A DNA stretch of 64,000 nt from Cavia porcellus (taxonomy: Eukaryota > Chordata > Mammalia > Rodentia > Caviidae), in contig NW_026947484.1 of assembly GCF_034190915.1 (NCBI RefSeq), forward strand, positions 82,407,982 to 82,471,981. The letters are read 5' to 3'. The notes beneath the pieces were generated by a model. That model was not told the DNA's origin and searched no databases. It saw only the letters and a program-made list of their open reading frames with translations. A program made the translations under genes and the position numbers. This document shows positions 34,221 to 44,845 of the stretch, piece by piece; the stretch's first letter is position 1, and the number at the start of each line of letters is the position of its first letter.

Positions 34221-35284
34221 TACTTTATATATATATATATATTTGAAAATAGGTTGCCTGCATCATATCCTTTTTTCCCTAAAAACTTCAGCATATACGT
34301 TTTAAGAACCACAATAAAATTATCTAATTTAGGAAATATATTAAAAATATTTATGTATTTTAGTTTTTACCTACTGTATTTACATTTTTATTTGCTGTAC
34401 TTGTCTTGTTTCTTTAGTTGTCCTTTATAGTGTGTGTGTATTATAAGTGCAGAATCACCTATTCCATTTGTCATGTGTCTTAATTTTGCTTTGTTTTGAG
34501 AAATTTTTCCATTAACACTAGCCTTTTTTTTTTTTTTTCCAAAATACAGACCAGCAGTATTATGGAATATTCCTTAGTTTGGCTGTGTGGTAGTTTAAAT
34601 GCTATCTCTAGATCTGAAAAAGAAAAAAATGAAGCTGAAATTTCAGCAAATATAGGTGTAGTTTTCAATAGACATTCTTGTAGAAAAAAATGGGGTTGAC
34701 AAATAATAGCCCAATATGAAAATAGCAAGAGATTGAGCAGATTAAATACAGCTGCTAGATAATTAATCCTCTTAAGTGTAGCTAATGAAATTAGGTCACC
34801 CAGAATGGAATGCTTTTGTCACTGGTGCGGGCTCTAGTCCTTTTTAGTGGCAGGCATGATGCACTTGGTAGCTGTACCTATTTTGCCCACCATTGTCATC
34901 AGCAGCCCACACAATTCAGGGCATGGGGCAGCACTAATTAGTACCAATTTACTGACTTAATGAACAACAAGGATAACTAAGAGTAGGCATCTTCAGTCAT
35001 ATTGTTATCTCATGTTGTTGTTTGTTACTGTTAAATAATAAGAAGTTAGAACAAAGGAAAGCACAAGATTTTTGCTTTCCATATGAAATCGGCAGCCAGT
35101 CAAGTTCACTAGACTTGGGGAGTAGACTGAACAGCGAAGTGACTCACTAACTCGAAATCCTTTCCAAGCTTGACCATGTGAAAAATCGGCTTCATCCTGA
35201 CAACAGCATTATATCATCTGTGGGGGGTGAGTGAGAAGCTGGCTAACTTCCAGCAACACGATAGCATGTCTGGGAAAATGTCTG

Positions 35285-35406
35285 TTTACTTATTTTTTGA
35301 GCTAGGGTCTCACTATGTAGTTCAGGCTGTCCTTGAACTCATGGTGATCCTTCTGCCTCAGCCTCCCAAGTAATGGGATTACAATCATATGCCATCACGC
35401 CTAACT
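35285..35406 (-). mobile_element. B1 SINE
   Basis: 'gctagggtctcactatgtag', 'cctcagcctcccaagtaatg' in reverse. The internal duplication is not present. Confidence 0.9.
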
Positions 35407-35609
35407 TGGCAAAAATTTATCTTGAAGCACAGAACTAGAATGTAATTCATATGTGATCTCCTTGAAAAAGTGGTGAATCTTCTTTCAAGCACAATCCCTT
35501 GGTTAAAAAAAAAATGTTTGGTAGATATGAAGAGAGGCACAGGAAAATGGAAATAAAGTGAGGTTTCAGTGTATATATGACCTCTTTTGTTAAAACTGTG
35601 TTTCTTTTC

Positions 35610-35694
35610 CTTTTTTTGAGATAAGGTCTCACTATGGAGTCTAGGCTGGCTTTAAACTCATGATGATCCTTCTGTCTCAGGCTCCCAAGTGCTA
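35610..35694 (-). mobile_element. B1 SINE, truncated
   Basis: 'gagataaggtctcactatgg' to 'ggctcccaagtgct'. The head is missing. Confidence 0.85.
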
Positions 35695-35929
35695 AAACTG
35701 TTTCTTCATGAAGAAGTAGGTCCCTGTCAGTTTAACAGTGGAAATACTGGTGATTCAACCGGGATATTCCCTTGAATTTTAATATTTGGGAACGATTAAG
35801 AAAAAGCCTTAGTAGTATAGGAAGGCTTTAAGCACAAGCTGAAATTCCTACAGAAATACTCCTTTTTACTAAAATGCATGGCTAGGTTAGTGTTTGTAGT
35901 AATCCTGCTCTACTGTCTTGCACGAAACC

Positions 35930-35976
35930 TTTTTTTTTTAAATGAGACGTAGTCTCACAATGTAGTTCAGGCTGTG
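35930..35976 (-). mobile_element. B1 SINE tail fragment
   Basis: Poly-T then 'gagacgtagtctcacaatgt' and 'agttcaggctg'. After this, 35977-36335 is moderately GC-rich unassigned DNA. Confidence 0.7.
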
Positions 35977-36335
35977 TCTTTGAAGGAGGTCTGAACACCT
36001 GTGATCTAGAGAAAAGGGCAGGGGGTGGGTCGGGTGCAGGAAGCAGGTGCATCCTTGGGACCCTGGGGGCAGAGAGACCTCAGCCAGCCTCAAAGCAGCA
36101 TCAGCCAGTGTGCTACTGGGGTAGAGATCTGAGGAACACAGGGGCACAGACTGCCTTTCTCCTCATCTCCTGGTTGCCATCTTCTCAGTCACTTTTTGGC
36201 CATGGTGGTGTTGCTGGTGGTAGGGGATAAGCCTCCAGTATTTGGAACCCCTTTTTCATGGTGTAAGGACTCAAGGAAGGAAAGGGTGGCTCAAGAGAAA
36301 CCTACAAAGGGCTGTTCAACACTTGAATTACCCAG

Positions 36336-36457
36336 GCACAGAGGCCCACATCTGTAATTCTAGCACTCTGGGAGGCTGAGGTAGGACAGCTGAGTTTAAG
36401 CCTGCACTGGGCAACTTATTTAGTGGTAGACACTGTCTCAAAATTAAAAAAGAAAAC
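36336..36457 (+). mobile_element. B1 SINE, diverged
   Basis: 'catctgtaattctagcactc', 'ggaggctgaggtaggac', 'actgtctcaaaattaaaa'. Confidence 0.85.
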
Positions 36458-36654
36458 ATATATTTCAGTGCAATGATCCTGGGTTCACTTTCTCAGAACA
36501 CAATAAATGAAATGAAATGAGTGTCAAAGAATACTTAGTCCTATGACATATTCTCTTAAACCTGTAGTCCTTAAACTTTGGTCTCAGGTCCCCCTTGACA
36601 TACTTCAAATATTTGTCACATATGGTAAATATGAGGGAAGAAACCTCTCAAGAA

Positions 36655-36810
36655 TATACCTGGCACAGTGGTGCAGACCTATAATCCTAGCACTTTGGGA
36701 GGCTGAAATAGGAGGCTTGCAAATCCAAGCCTGGACAATTTAGTGACTTGGCAAGGATCTATCTCATAATAAATGAAAAGGGCTGGGGATTGTAGCTCAA
36801 TGTGAAGGTC
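36655..36810 (+). mobile_element. B1-dID composite SINE
   Basis: A B1 part (TATAATCCTAGCACTTTGGG) joined at 36779 to an ID part (AGGGCTGGGGATTGTAGCTC). The ID side is truncated. Confidence 0.8.
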
Positions 36811-36829
36811 TGGAAATCTTCAGCAGGAA

Positions 36830-36936
36830 GGGGAGAAGGAAAATGAGGAAAAGGAGAAGGAAGGGAAGGAGGAAGAGGAAGAGAAAGAGAAGAAAAAGGA
36901 AAATAAAAAGAAAAAGAGAAAGACCAAGAAAAAAAC
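36830..36936. repeat. Purine-rich tract
   Basis: About 105 bp of G/A-only sequence (GGAAGG, GAAAAAG units) grown directly downstream of the B1-dID. From 36937 to 37500 nothing is recognised apart from a short CA/TA run at 37339-37370. Confidence 0.9.
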
Positions 36937-37501
36937 TATATACTGTAACTACAGGAGTGAGGGAGTGCCGATTATGCATAATTGAGGGAACACTTAAAGA
37001 TGGGACAGAACATACGTTCACATTTTTAGTCCACTGATCAGACACAATTCCTGGTTGGATGAACTTGAAGAGAGAAGAAAAATCAGGGCTATCAGGTACA
37101 AAGAAAGGGATTAAAGTCAATGAAGCACAAAATAGCTTTTAAGTCAGTATTTTCTTCTGCAGAAGAAAACACTTGACAGTTAGAACCTTGGTCATGACAC
37201 TTTAAGAGATATTATTAGAGAGATGAAGTAAACCATGTTCCTGAGGTGGAAATTAATAGAAGAGCAAGGGGGAAAAAAGGTGATCCTCTGAAAAGCAAGA
37301 ACTGTTACAGTAGCCTGAAGACATTTTATCTTTGTGACACACACAAACACACACATATGCATATATATCTTTTTAAAAGATGTTAAGGGTTATATTTCTT
37401 CTTGTAATGAAAGGCTTTATGAAAAGCAATAGTGATTCTCTCAGTGAAGAGATTCGGCTTGAACTGAGGGCCTCTGTGCTAATCTAAATCATCAGACCTA
37501 T

Positions 37502-37627
37502 TTTATTTTTTATTTCAAGACAGAGTCTCACTAAGTTGCTAAATTACTCAGGCTGAGCTCAAACCTGGGATTCCTGCTTCAGCCTCCCAGAATTCGGGGA
37601 TTACAGACATTCCCTGCCATGCTCAGT
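37502..37627 (-). mobile_element. Old B1-like SINE
   Basis: 'caagacagagtctcactaag', 'cttcagcctcccagaattc' and a degraded head. It resembles the left half of a B1-dID. From 37628 to 38765 nothing else is assigned. Confidence 0.75.
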
Positions 37628-38765
37628 TTTAAATCTTTTGAATTCATACTTGGTGGTGGAGACCACCTTATACCCCTCAGTGATGATGTCCTGTGAACTT
37701 ACAAGTACTGTATGATCACTGATGAAAGAATTATGCTTAAGACTTCAATCCATGCCTCTGATTTCAGGGTACCAACTAAAGGGACAGAAAAAGGAGCTGA
37801 TTTTGATCTGAGCCCTGGTGCAACTACAATACTAATCACATCCCGCAAAAGTTCATCTCTTCTTCCATCATGAGGCTCAGCTGACTTTGCTACAAATCTC
37901 AATCTTTCTCAGGTACACCTTTCACAATCATGGTCAGTTTATAGCACATACCTGACCTCAGGGGATTAATGGACCTAAATCTTTTCTATCCTTTATTCTT
38001 GGAAGTCTTAAATCTTAGGTTTAAGATTTAGAATACCTGGTATCTTCTTGAAATAATGGTCTGTTTAATGATTATGAAATCCACAAACACTGACTTCCCT
38101 GTTTACATATTATACCACTCCATATAACCCACGTATATATTTATATATTAAAATTATAAAAGATACACAAGCAACTTTTTTTTTTTTTTCCAAGCATGTC
38201 CTGAGATAGAGATTAGGGCATGGCAAAAGCTGGCTGGGGAAGTAGGTGTAACATGTTCACAAGATCCTGGACACATGCACAGAAGTTCCCCAAGAATCTC
38301 CCAAATTCTCCCAAGAATCTGAGTAGGCTTTCACTAGGGCGGGACAGATTTGTTATCAGACTGAGGTGTGGGATCTCAGCAAAGCCTCTTACGTCTGAGA
38401 TGTAGAAGTTCTTGCAGGTTTCTTTGAGATTTGAAAAATTTATAAAAGAAAGTCAGCCATGAGGAGGTGGCACTATGGTAGCTTTCTGTAACAGTCCACA
38501 CTGTTTCCTAGATGCAGCATGTGATTTTTTGCTCTCACCCTGTTTTTCTATTTACTTGGCCCAAGCTTGCTTTGCAGAGCTATTTTCTCTCCCACTCTTT
38601 ACTCTTACTTTCTCAAATAGATTTTAGCACTGCTTTTTGCTCATTTTGTTCAAATCTTTGTTTGAGAGTAGAACCTGGAACCCAACTCCAAAAAAGGAGA
38701 GGTAAGCAAACCAAAACTGGTAATGTTTAGTTGGTGAGCAACTTTTGAGAAGCAAGCTTCCTGGT

Positions 38766-38838
38766 AACAGTCCTACCATGTAGCCCAGGCTGACCTGAAA
38801 TTCATGATCCTCCTTCTTCAGTCTCTCAAGTGCTTGGA
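38766..38838 (-). mobile_element. B1 SINE fragment
   Basis: 'catgtagcccaggctgacct' to 'tctctcaagtgcttgga'. Confidence 0.75.
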
Positions 38839-38997
38839 TTTTGCTTCTTAAAAAATTGTATTAGCACATGTAGACAGTACACAATGACGGTACTTAGCAG
38901 GGGGAGATGGTACATGTACATAACAACATCCTAATTCTTTTTCCCCCCTTCTTCCCTTGCTCATTTGGTTTTTTACACAGGATATGGAATATGGAGA

Positions 38998-39084
38998 TTT
39001 GGCTGGGTATGAACTGAAGGCAATCCTTTTGCCTCAGCCTTCCCCAGCGCTGGGGTAACAGGCATGGGCCACCAGGACTGGCCC
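38998..39084 (-). mobile_element. B1 SINE fragment
   Basis: 'tttgcctcagccttccccag', 'ctggggtaacaggcatggg' in reverse, with GC-rich changes. Confidence 0.65.
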
Positions 39085-39378
39085 AAGTGGTTGGATTACT
39101 TGCATGCATCACCACACACAATTCAGTTGCTGAAACTATTTAAAGATTAGTAAACTAAAATGGGAAAAAGTGCTGAGTTTCTTTCCAGTGGTTGTTTTCC
39201 CTTCAAAATTTGCCCTTTCTTAAAACAAAAATATTGTTGGAAAAACAAAGTAAAGGCTAAACTTTGTACTTGTTTATCAAGTTAAATCAACCTGCATAGT
39301 CTATTTATCAAAAGGCAGGTAAGAATGTCGATGTAAAAAATATACAAAAGATTGACATACTAAATGTTTGAAAAGATT

Positions 39379-39424
39379 ACAATGGCTCATGCCTGTAATC
39401 CCAGCTATAAGGGATACTGAAGCC
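39379..39424 (+). mobile_element. B1 head fragment
   Basis: 'atggctcatgcctgtaatcc' and 'cagctataagg'. The rest of the element is missing. Confidence 0.65.
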
Positions 39425-39473
39425 TTTTGAGGGAGCACAAACTGTTTATAGGATAACTAAAGATTGTAGTGGG

Positions 39474-39750
39474 TTAGCGTGGTGTGGTAGTACATGTTTG
39501 TAATCCTAGCAGTCTGTAAAATGGATTTTTTAAAAATCGGTACCAGGAATCGAACTCAGGATCACACACTTGCAAGACAGGCGTTTATGCCGCTAAACTA
39601 AATCCCCATCCCCGCACTCTGTAAAATGGAAGCAGGGCTGCAACAGCTCAGCTTGTGGCACTTTTAGTAAGACCTTGTCTCAAAAAATTTTAAAAAGGGC
39701 TGGGGACATAGCTTAGGGCAAAAGCCCTGGGTTCAATCACGTATATGTGT
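39474..39750 (+). mobile_element. B1-dID composite, split by an ID
   Basis: The B1 head (GTGGTAGTACATGTTTGTAA) is interrupted at 39526, resumes at 39615 and ends 'cttgtctcaaaaaatttt'. The ID half begins AGGGCTGGGGACATAGC. From 39751 to about 40000 nothing is recognised. Confidence 0.8.
39526..39614 (-). mobile_element. ID SINE inside the B1-dID
   Basis: Reverse ID (GGTACCAGGAATCGAAC ... CTAAATCCCCATCCCC). Near-identical flanks: agtctgtaaaatgga at 39511-39525 and cactctgtaaaatgga at 39615-39630. Confidence 0.92.
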
Positions 39751-40531
39751 GAAGATAATGGTGACTTTAATAACCACATTAACTTCAGCTCATTTAATCA
39801 TAATACATGTATCTTAACAGTGCTCCCCTCTTATGAGAAGGGAATTCAAGGTGTGGTAAACCGACCTGTTGGCGCATTTTTAAAATGAGCGCAATCTATA
39901 TCACAACAGAAAGCACATCAGCCCTAGTTTTGTTCACTGGTGTAAAGATTTCCTAATCTTTCTTAACTGAGAAGTCGTTTGAGGAAACGTCATGAAGGAC
40001 CCAGCTGGGAACGCAGCGGGAAGTTAAAAAAAAAACTGTTCAGCTTTCCAAAACATCTGGTGATCTGCCACCTGTCTTTGACAGTACAAAGGCGCCAGGT
40101 CTGTGTGGTTCCTTCGGACGCCTCGGAAGGCGGGGCCACAAAGCCGAATCAACAAGTTCTAACAACCCAAAAGAGCTCTAAATTCCCAGAGCCCAGAGGC
40201 ACCTGCACTTCCAGTCACTTTGATACCCCATGGATCCTCTGGCCAGGCTTCCGATCTAGCCACCTCTCCATTTTGAGCGCACACCTGCGCCAAGCGGAAC
40301 TTGCCACGCGTAGGTGACTCCAACGCCAGACATTTTTGCTTCCGGAGGCAAACAACGAGGTCTTTTGCTCCAGTGCTGCTAGTTAAGGGCGCCCTCTCGG
40401 GATCTCCCATTGCAGTCCCATTGCAGTCCGGGGCTCAGAGGTTTGGCCTCCGGACGCTGGCACCGTCGGTCCGGACTTCCTCGCCAAGCTCCGTCGGGCA
40501 GCCCGAAGCCCCACCCATGACAACGCCACTC

Positions 40532-40538
40532 TGACGTC
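40532..40538. promoter_or_regulatory. CRE-like site
   Basis: TGACGTC is one base short of the palindromic CRE. It sits in the left part of the CpG island. Confidence 0.35.
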
Positions 40539-40822
40539 CACAAGCCGGAGGCCTCCTTACGCCGCTGGGTGTCGGAACCCCAGGACGACGTGTGGCGCGT
40601 GGACTCCAGGAGGGCCAGCCCTTCAGGAACCCGGTAGGGGCTTCCGGGCACGGTTCTGTGCACCTGTTCTTCCTCCTGCTGTAGTGTCTGCCTTCTCTGG
40701 GCAGGATGCGACATGCCCTTCTTCAGACGCAAGGAAGATGCGCCACAGATACCCCAGGCTAAGCACAGAGACACCAAAGCCAAAGCAGGAAGGTGTCGGG
40801 CACCTTTAAACTGTTGCGAAGC

Positions 40823-40862
40823 TCACGTGACCTACCCAGCGCTGGTCCGGAGATCACGTGAC
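40823..40862. promoter_or_regulatory. Paired CLEAR-type E-boxes
   Basis: Two copies of TCACGTGAC lie at 40823-40831 and 40854-40862, in the same orientation and 31 bp apart (about three helical turns). GTCACGTGAC is the CLEAR motif bound by TFEB, TFE3 and MITF in promoters of lysosome and autophagy genes. USF or MYC/MAX proteins can also bind CACGTG. They lie upstream of the probable start region and inside the CpG island. Confidence 0.7.
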
Positions 40863-40999
40863 GGCGCGCGCGCCCCCTCCTAGGAGAGCCTTCCGCGCCG
40901 TGCGCGCGCCCTCGCCACCGTCTCCCCCCGCCCCTGCCCCTCGCCCAGCCCCGGGACGGGAGGGTGAGCAACCGCGAGGGCTCGGTGCTGGGGACCCTG

Positions 41000-41011
41000 T
41001 GCGCGTGCGCA
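41000..41011. promoter_or_regulatory. NRF1 site
   Basis: TGCGCGTGCGCA, read on the minus strand as TGCGCACGCGCA, fits the NRF1 consensus YGCGCAYGCGCR exactly. NRF1 sites are typical of TATA-less CpG-island promoters near the start site. Confidence 0.7.
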
Positions 41012-41143
41012 GCGAACAGCTGTCACCCAGTGCGGAACAAGTCTCCCAAATTTCCCAAATCTCCCCGGGCGGGAGCCCCCCGCCTTCCTCCTCCTCCTCC
41101 TCCTGCTCCTCCAGGTCGTGTCCTCGCCCCCACCCGCGCGCCA
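41012..41143 (+). other. Candidate 5' UTR exon end and splice donor
   Basis: Downstream of the NRF1 site is a short (CCT)n stretch (41088-41115), then CGCCAG|GTAACC with the donor GT at 41144-41145. The 5' end of the exon cannot be placed. There is no long conserved reading frame, so a non-coding first exon is suggested. An ATG in good context (GGCCATGG, 41318) lies downstream and would belong to an alternative longer exon. The gene is not identified. Confidence 0.35.
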
Positions 41144-42195
41144 GGTAACCGCTGTTCTGGAGTCCGGGCTGGGGCGGGGGAGGCCCGGAGACTGCCTGGC
41201 GCTGCCCCTTCTGCGCGGCGCGGCGAGCGCTGCGGGTGTCCCGGGAGCGGAGGCGCCGGGCAGGGGCTGTCGGTCCGTGGCCGCGGCCACCGTCATGCCG
41301 GGGAGGGCGCGGACGGCCATGGTCGCCGAGGAGGGGGCCGGAGCCGGTGACAGCCTGCCTCGGCGCTGGCGGGGCTCGCTCCCCGCGCCTGCCGCTCTCC
41401 CGGGAGCCAGAGCCGGGGTCGCGCTCGCCGGGCAGGGGGCCGCGCGGGGCCCGGACCCCGACGCCTCTCGGCGCCCACCCGGGTCCAGGGCGCGCTCGGG
41501 GCGGCTGGGTCTGGCGCCCGCGGCCCTCCTGCCCCCGACTGTCAGAACCAGCGGTGTGGGTTGGAGCTCCGCGTGCGGGGTCGCCCTCAGCCTTCTCTGG
41601 GCGCGGGGCCATGTCTTCCTGCAGTGCCCGCAGGAGCTCCAGTGCGGGCTAGACAGTGGTGCCTAATGAATGCGGGCCGAGTCGGGGCGCGTGGACCTCC
41701 AGGCACAGAACATGGCGTGGGGTGGGATGTGGGGGAGCGAGGCTGGCGGGCCGGGTCTCTGCGCTGACAGTTGGGATTTGTCTCCCTGTTCATCCCGTGA
41801 AACCAGCAGGGATTGATTCGGATGCTGTTCTCGTGGACTGGGAGCCACACTCCCCTTAACTGCGCCCTTAAGTCTGCGCCGGGTGGCTTTGGTTGTGGGC
41901 GACACCCGAGAGGGTGTTGGGTTCTTCCTTCCGGAGAAAACAGCAAACTTTTCTTTTGCACTTGATTGTTTGTCGCGGGCTGCTTTGTAAGTGTACGTTA
42001 GAACTGTAGCCTGTGCATCCTTATCCTGGTGAAAGTTTGTGCTGAGCTTGATCCGTGTAGATTCTCACCAAACTTTGCCCTATTTTACCCACTTGAGATT
42101 GTGTGTCTTAAACTTGGCTTCATTGTTTCTATGGCAGCGTTTACTAGTATTGTAATTTCTAAATGTTGTGGCTTTACTTTTTTGGGTGGCAGTTT

Positions 42196-42305
42196 TTTTT
42201 TTTTTTTTTAAATTTTGAATCAGAATGAGGTGTAATTTAAAATTGTGATCCCCCTCTCAGTTTCCGAAAGTGCTGGAATTATGGATTGTCACCATGCCCA
42301 ACTAG
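42196..42305 (-). mobile_element. Old B1-like fragment
   Basis: Poly-T then 'ccgaaagtgctggaattatg' and 'caccatgcccaacta'. Confidence 0.6.
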
Positions 42306-42422
42306 TGGCTTTAGTTTTTTAAAGGTTAATTTTTACTTTGTAGCACTGACAGTAGTCAAGTTTTCTTGTGGCTCCTCACAGTCCTTCATGATTTATTTTG
42401 GAACCTATCACACAGTTGAGTT

Positions 42423-42522
42423 TTTGTTTGTTTTTTGAGAAAGGTCTTGCTAAATTGTCCAAGAGGTCCTGCCTTGCCCTCCTAAATTCTAGGATTACAG
42501 GCTATACCACCGCAGTAGGTTT
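42423..42522 (-). mobile_element. Old B1-like fragment
   Basis: 'gagaaaggtcttgctaaatt', 'ggattacaggctataccacc'. Confidence 0.65.
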
Positions 42523-42607
42523 ACGACAGATTTAGGCACTTTCTCCCAATTTGAGGATTCTGAAAGGTTTTCACATAATCTTTACAGCACTCCACAAACT
42601 TGATGAT

Positions 42608-42767
42608 ACAATAAAATTTAAATCGGAGAATTGTTTCATTTTATTAACAAATTTTAAATGCTTGCTTTTCCAAAGTAAAAAATAAACACAATAAAATTTA
42701 AATCGGAGAATTGTTTCATTTTATTAACAAATTTTAAATGCTTGCTTTTCCAAAGTAAAAAATAAAC
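42608..42767. repeat. Perfect 80-bp tandem duplication
   Basis: Two immediately adjacent identical 80-bp units, 42608-42687 and 42688-42767, start acaataaaatttaaatcgg and end aaaaaataaac. There is no mismatch between copies. Confidence 0.97.
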
Positions 42768-42775
42768 GTTTTATG

Positions 42776-42850
42776 GGTCTGGGAGTATAGCACAGTGGTG
42801 GAATGCCTGCTTGGCATGCACAAGGCCCTGGATTCAGCCCACGGCGCAAA
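42776..42850 (+). mobile_element. ID SINE, old subfamily
   Basis: 'gggagtatagcacagtggtg' and 'aaggccctggattcagccc'. Closer to the rat-type ID than to the young local type. Confidence 0.8.
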
Positions 42851-42861
42851 AAAATAAAATA

Positions 42862-42972
42862 GTTTTTTTTTTTTTTTGAGACAGGATCTCATCATGTAGT
42901 TCAGGCTGGCCTTGAACTCATCACCAGCCTCCTGAGTGCTGAGATTACAGGCGTGCACTATCACGCCTGGTT
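42862..42972 (-). mobile_element. B1 SINE
   Basis: Poly-T, GAGACAGGATCTCATC block, then a head with one internal block deleted. Confidence 0.9.
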
Positions 42973-42984
42973 CTAAACAATTGT

Positions 42985-43068
42985 TTATTTATTTGGTCCT
43001 GATAATTGAGCTCAAGCCCTTGTGCTTGACAGGCAGGCGCTTGTGCTGCTGAGCTGTATCCCTGGCCC
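42985..43068 (-). mobile_element. ID SINE
   Basis: 'gcttgacaggcaggcgctt' and 'gctgagctgtatccctggcc'. Diverged reverse copy. Confidence 0.85.
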
Positions 43069-43209
43069 AACAAATATTTTCAACGGACATACACACATGC
43101 TTAAAAAAACCTGGTAACTATTTTGTAAGAATAAGCTGAACAGGTACTTAATTTAAAAGTGAGTGTCTTAGATTTAAACTTCAACTTCTGTTTAAAAAAG
43201 CTGGTAAAT

Positions 43210-43304
43210 AGGGGCTGGGGATTTAGCTCAGCGGCATAAGTGCCTGCCTTGTAAGGCAGTCGTGAGTTCGATCCCTGGTACTGATAAAAAGGAAAAAAGA
43301 AAAA
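43210..43304 (+). mobile_element. ID SINE with anticodon-arm deletion
   Basis: 16-bp target duplication aaaaaagctggtaaat at 43194-43209 and 43305-43320. The segment after CCTGCCTTG lacks part of the stem (GTAAGGCAG), so the cloverleaf could not fold normally. Confidence 0.95.
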
Positions 43305-43339
43305 AAAAAAGCTGGTAAATTTATTTTTCTTCTGAGCAT

Positions 43340-43385
43340 CTTCCAAGTAATAGGTTAGATGCTTGCTTCCAAGTAATAGGTTAGA
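43340..43385. repeat. Short direct duplication
   Basis: A 20-base word starting cttccaagtaatagg occurs at 43340-43359 and 43366-43385, 26 bp apart. It is probably replication slippage. Confidence 0.9.
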
Positions 43386-43613
43386 ATCCATTTTTTCCTC
43401 TCTTTATTGTTTTTATAAATAACTCCTGCCTTTTTTACCTTCCTAGCATGTTAGCACCCTGAGAACAAGTTCCAGTTTTTGTTATTTCTAGTAATTTAAG
43501 TAATCCAGCTTGTGGTGTTAAAAATACTTCCCACCTTTAAAAAAGTAGCAGCTTTATTGAGAAGTAGTTTATCTCTTAATATTACCAGTTAATATGTGGA
43601 ATTTGATGGCATT

Positions 43614-43767
43614 TATTTATTTATTTTTGTGGTCTCACTTGGTAGTTCAGGCTGGACTTGAACTCATTTATAGCCTAGGCTGGTCTTGAATTTGCCTTTC
43701 TTTTTGATTGCCTGCCTCAGCCTTTCCAGTGCTGGGATGACAGGTGTGTACCACCATGCCTGGCCTC
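43614..43767 (-). mobile_element. B1 SINE
   Basis: A (TTTA)n start, both right-half blocks ('caggctggacttgaactc', 'ctaggctggtcttgaa'), and a head ending 'accaccatgcctggcc'. Confidence 0.92.
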
Positions 43768-43914
43768 TGTGGCTTTTAGATATGTATAGAACAGCATATG
43801 AGATACAGAATCACCACAATTTTAGATCTCTAATGAATGTGGTAAATGGGCCTGAAGTGGACCTAAGAAATCCTGTTCTCTTTAGTAGTCAATTGCCTGT
43901 TTCTCTCCAACTCT

Positions 43915-44255
43915 GACCCCTTCCAGCTAAGAAACCACTAGTTTACTTAGTGTCTCAAAAGATTTGGTTGTTCTGGATATTTTGTGTAAATGGAATACAG
44001 TAGATAGTCTTTAGTAAATGGCATCTTTCATACTGCATGTTTTCAAGGTTCATCCTGTGATGCATTCTATATCAGTGTGTCTTTCTTTGTGGCTGAATAA
44101 TCCATTGTATATAAATATCTCATTGGATTTATTCATTTATCAGTTATTAGACATTTTGGGTTATTAACACTTTAGGCTTTGTCAGTGTTTGGGTGAACAT
44201 GTTTCCTCCCTCTGAGGTACTTGTCTAGTAGTAGGATTGTGGTGTTGTCTCTTTT
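43915..44255 (-). mobile_element. Old L1 3' end
   Basis: 'tggctgaataatccattgta', 'ggatttattcatttatcag' and 'gacattttgggttattaac' are the reverse of the L1 3' region. Decayed (L1M-type). Confidence 0.75.
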
Positions 44256-44280
44256 TGAATGAATGAATGAGTGAATGAGC
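44256..44280. repeat. (GAAT)n short repeat
   Basis: Imperfect GAATGAAT/GAGTGAAT run. Confidence 0.75.
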
Positions 44281-44437
44281 ACAGAAGGGTAGTCTTGGGG
44301 TGTAATTTCTTGAGGCCATGGTGTGGGGGGCATTGACCTTTTCCTCCTCAATTACCACGTCTACTTAAGACATCTATGGGGCTTTGTCCTGTGACTAGTG
44401 CTGTCTTCTCTAGGTGCATTAAGATCCTCTTTTTGGC

Positions 44438-44525
44438 CTGCTTGATAAGTGCAAGGTCCTCAGTTTGATTCCCAGTATAAAACAAAACACCACACACAAA
44501 AACAAACAAAAAACAAAAAAACCCC
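44438..44525 (+). mobile_element. ID SINE 3' half and A/C tail
   Basis: 'gtgcaaggtcctcagtttga' and 'ttcccagtataaaac', then a long AAAC-rich tail. The 5' half is missing. Confidence 0.65.
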
Positions 44526-44794
44526 TCTCTTTCTATTAGCAGCCTTTCTTCATGCTGCTCATTGCTAGACCTTTTATATTTATTTTTTATATATTTATGA
44601 GGTTAAGATGATAAAATAGGTGTATTCCATATTGTCATTGAGTTCAGTGTCTAATGCAGGTCTTTCAGTCTAAAGATTCTTTTACTCTTTTTGTAAATGC
44701 CAGTATTTAGTGCTCTTCCTGTAACCTCATTTCTGACATAATTTCTTGGTTGGTGTGCCATGAAGTCATTGTAACTTTTTTATTTTTATTTTTC

Positions 44795-44845
44795 TCTGAT
44801 GCTGGGAATTAAACCTAGGTCCTTGAACATTTATTCACTGTATTT
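44795..44845 (-). mobile_element. ID SINE fragment
   Basis: 'gatgctgggaattaaaccta' is a decayed reverse ID 3' half. Confidence 0.5.

Larger units (their letters stand above)
40000..41960. promoter_or_regulatory. CpG island
   Basis: CpG density rises from about 40000, peaks at 40850-41560, and fades by 41960. No other part of the window is comparable. The core has very little SINE sequence, as expected for a constitutive, unmethylated promoter. The direction is not certain. A rightward first exon is proposed from the donor at 41143, but leftward or two-way transcription is possible. The longest open frames in it (252 codons minus, 182 codons plus) are typical of GC-rich DNA and match no family I know. 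Confidence 0.9.

Noticed and set aside
33882..34430. 182-codon open frame
   Set aside because: It is made of two reverse-oriented B1 elements and microsatellites.
36797..37120. 107-codon minus-strand Leu/Phe-rich frame resembling a membrane protein
   Set aside because: It reads the complement of a purine-rich simple-repeat tract; the hydrophobicity is an artefact.
40854..41666. Open frames of 252 codons (minus) and 182 codons (plus) in the CpG island
   Set aside because: Overlapping long frames on both strands are expected in stop-poor GC-rich DNA. Composition is Ala/Arg/Pro/Gly only, and no domain is recognisable.
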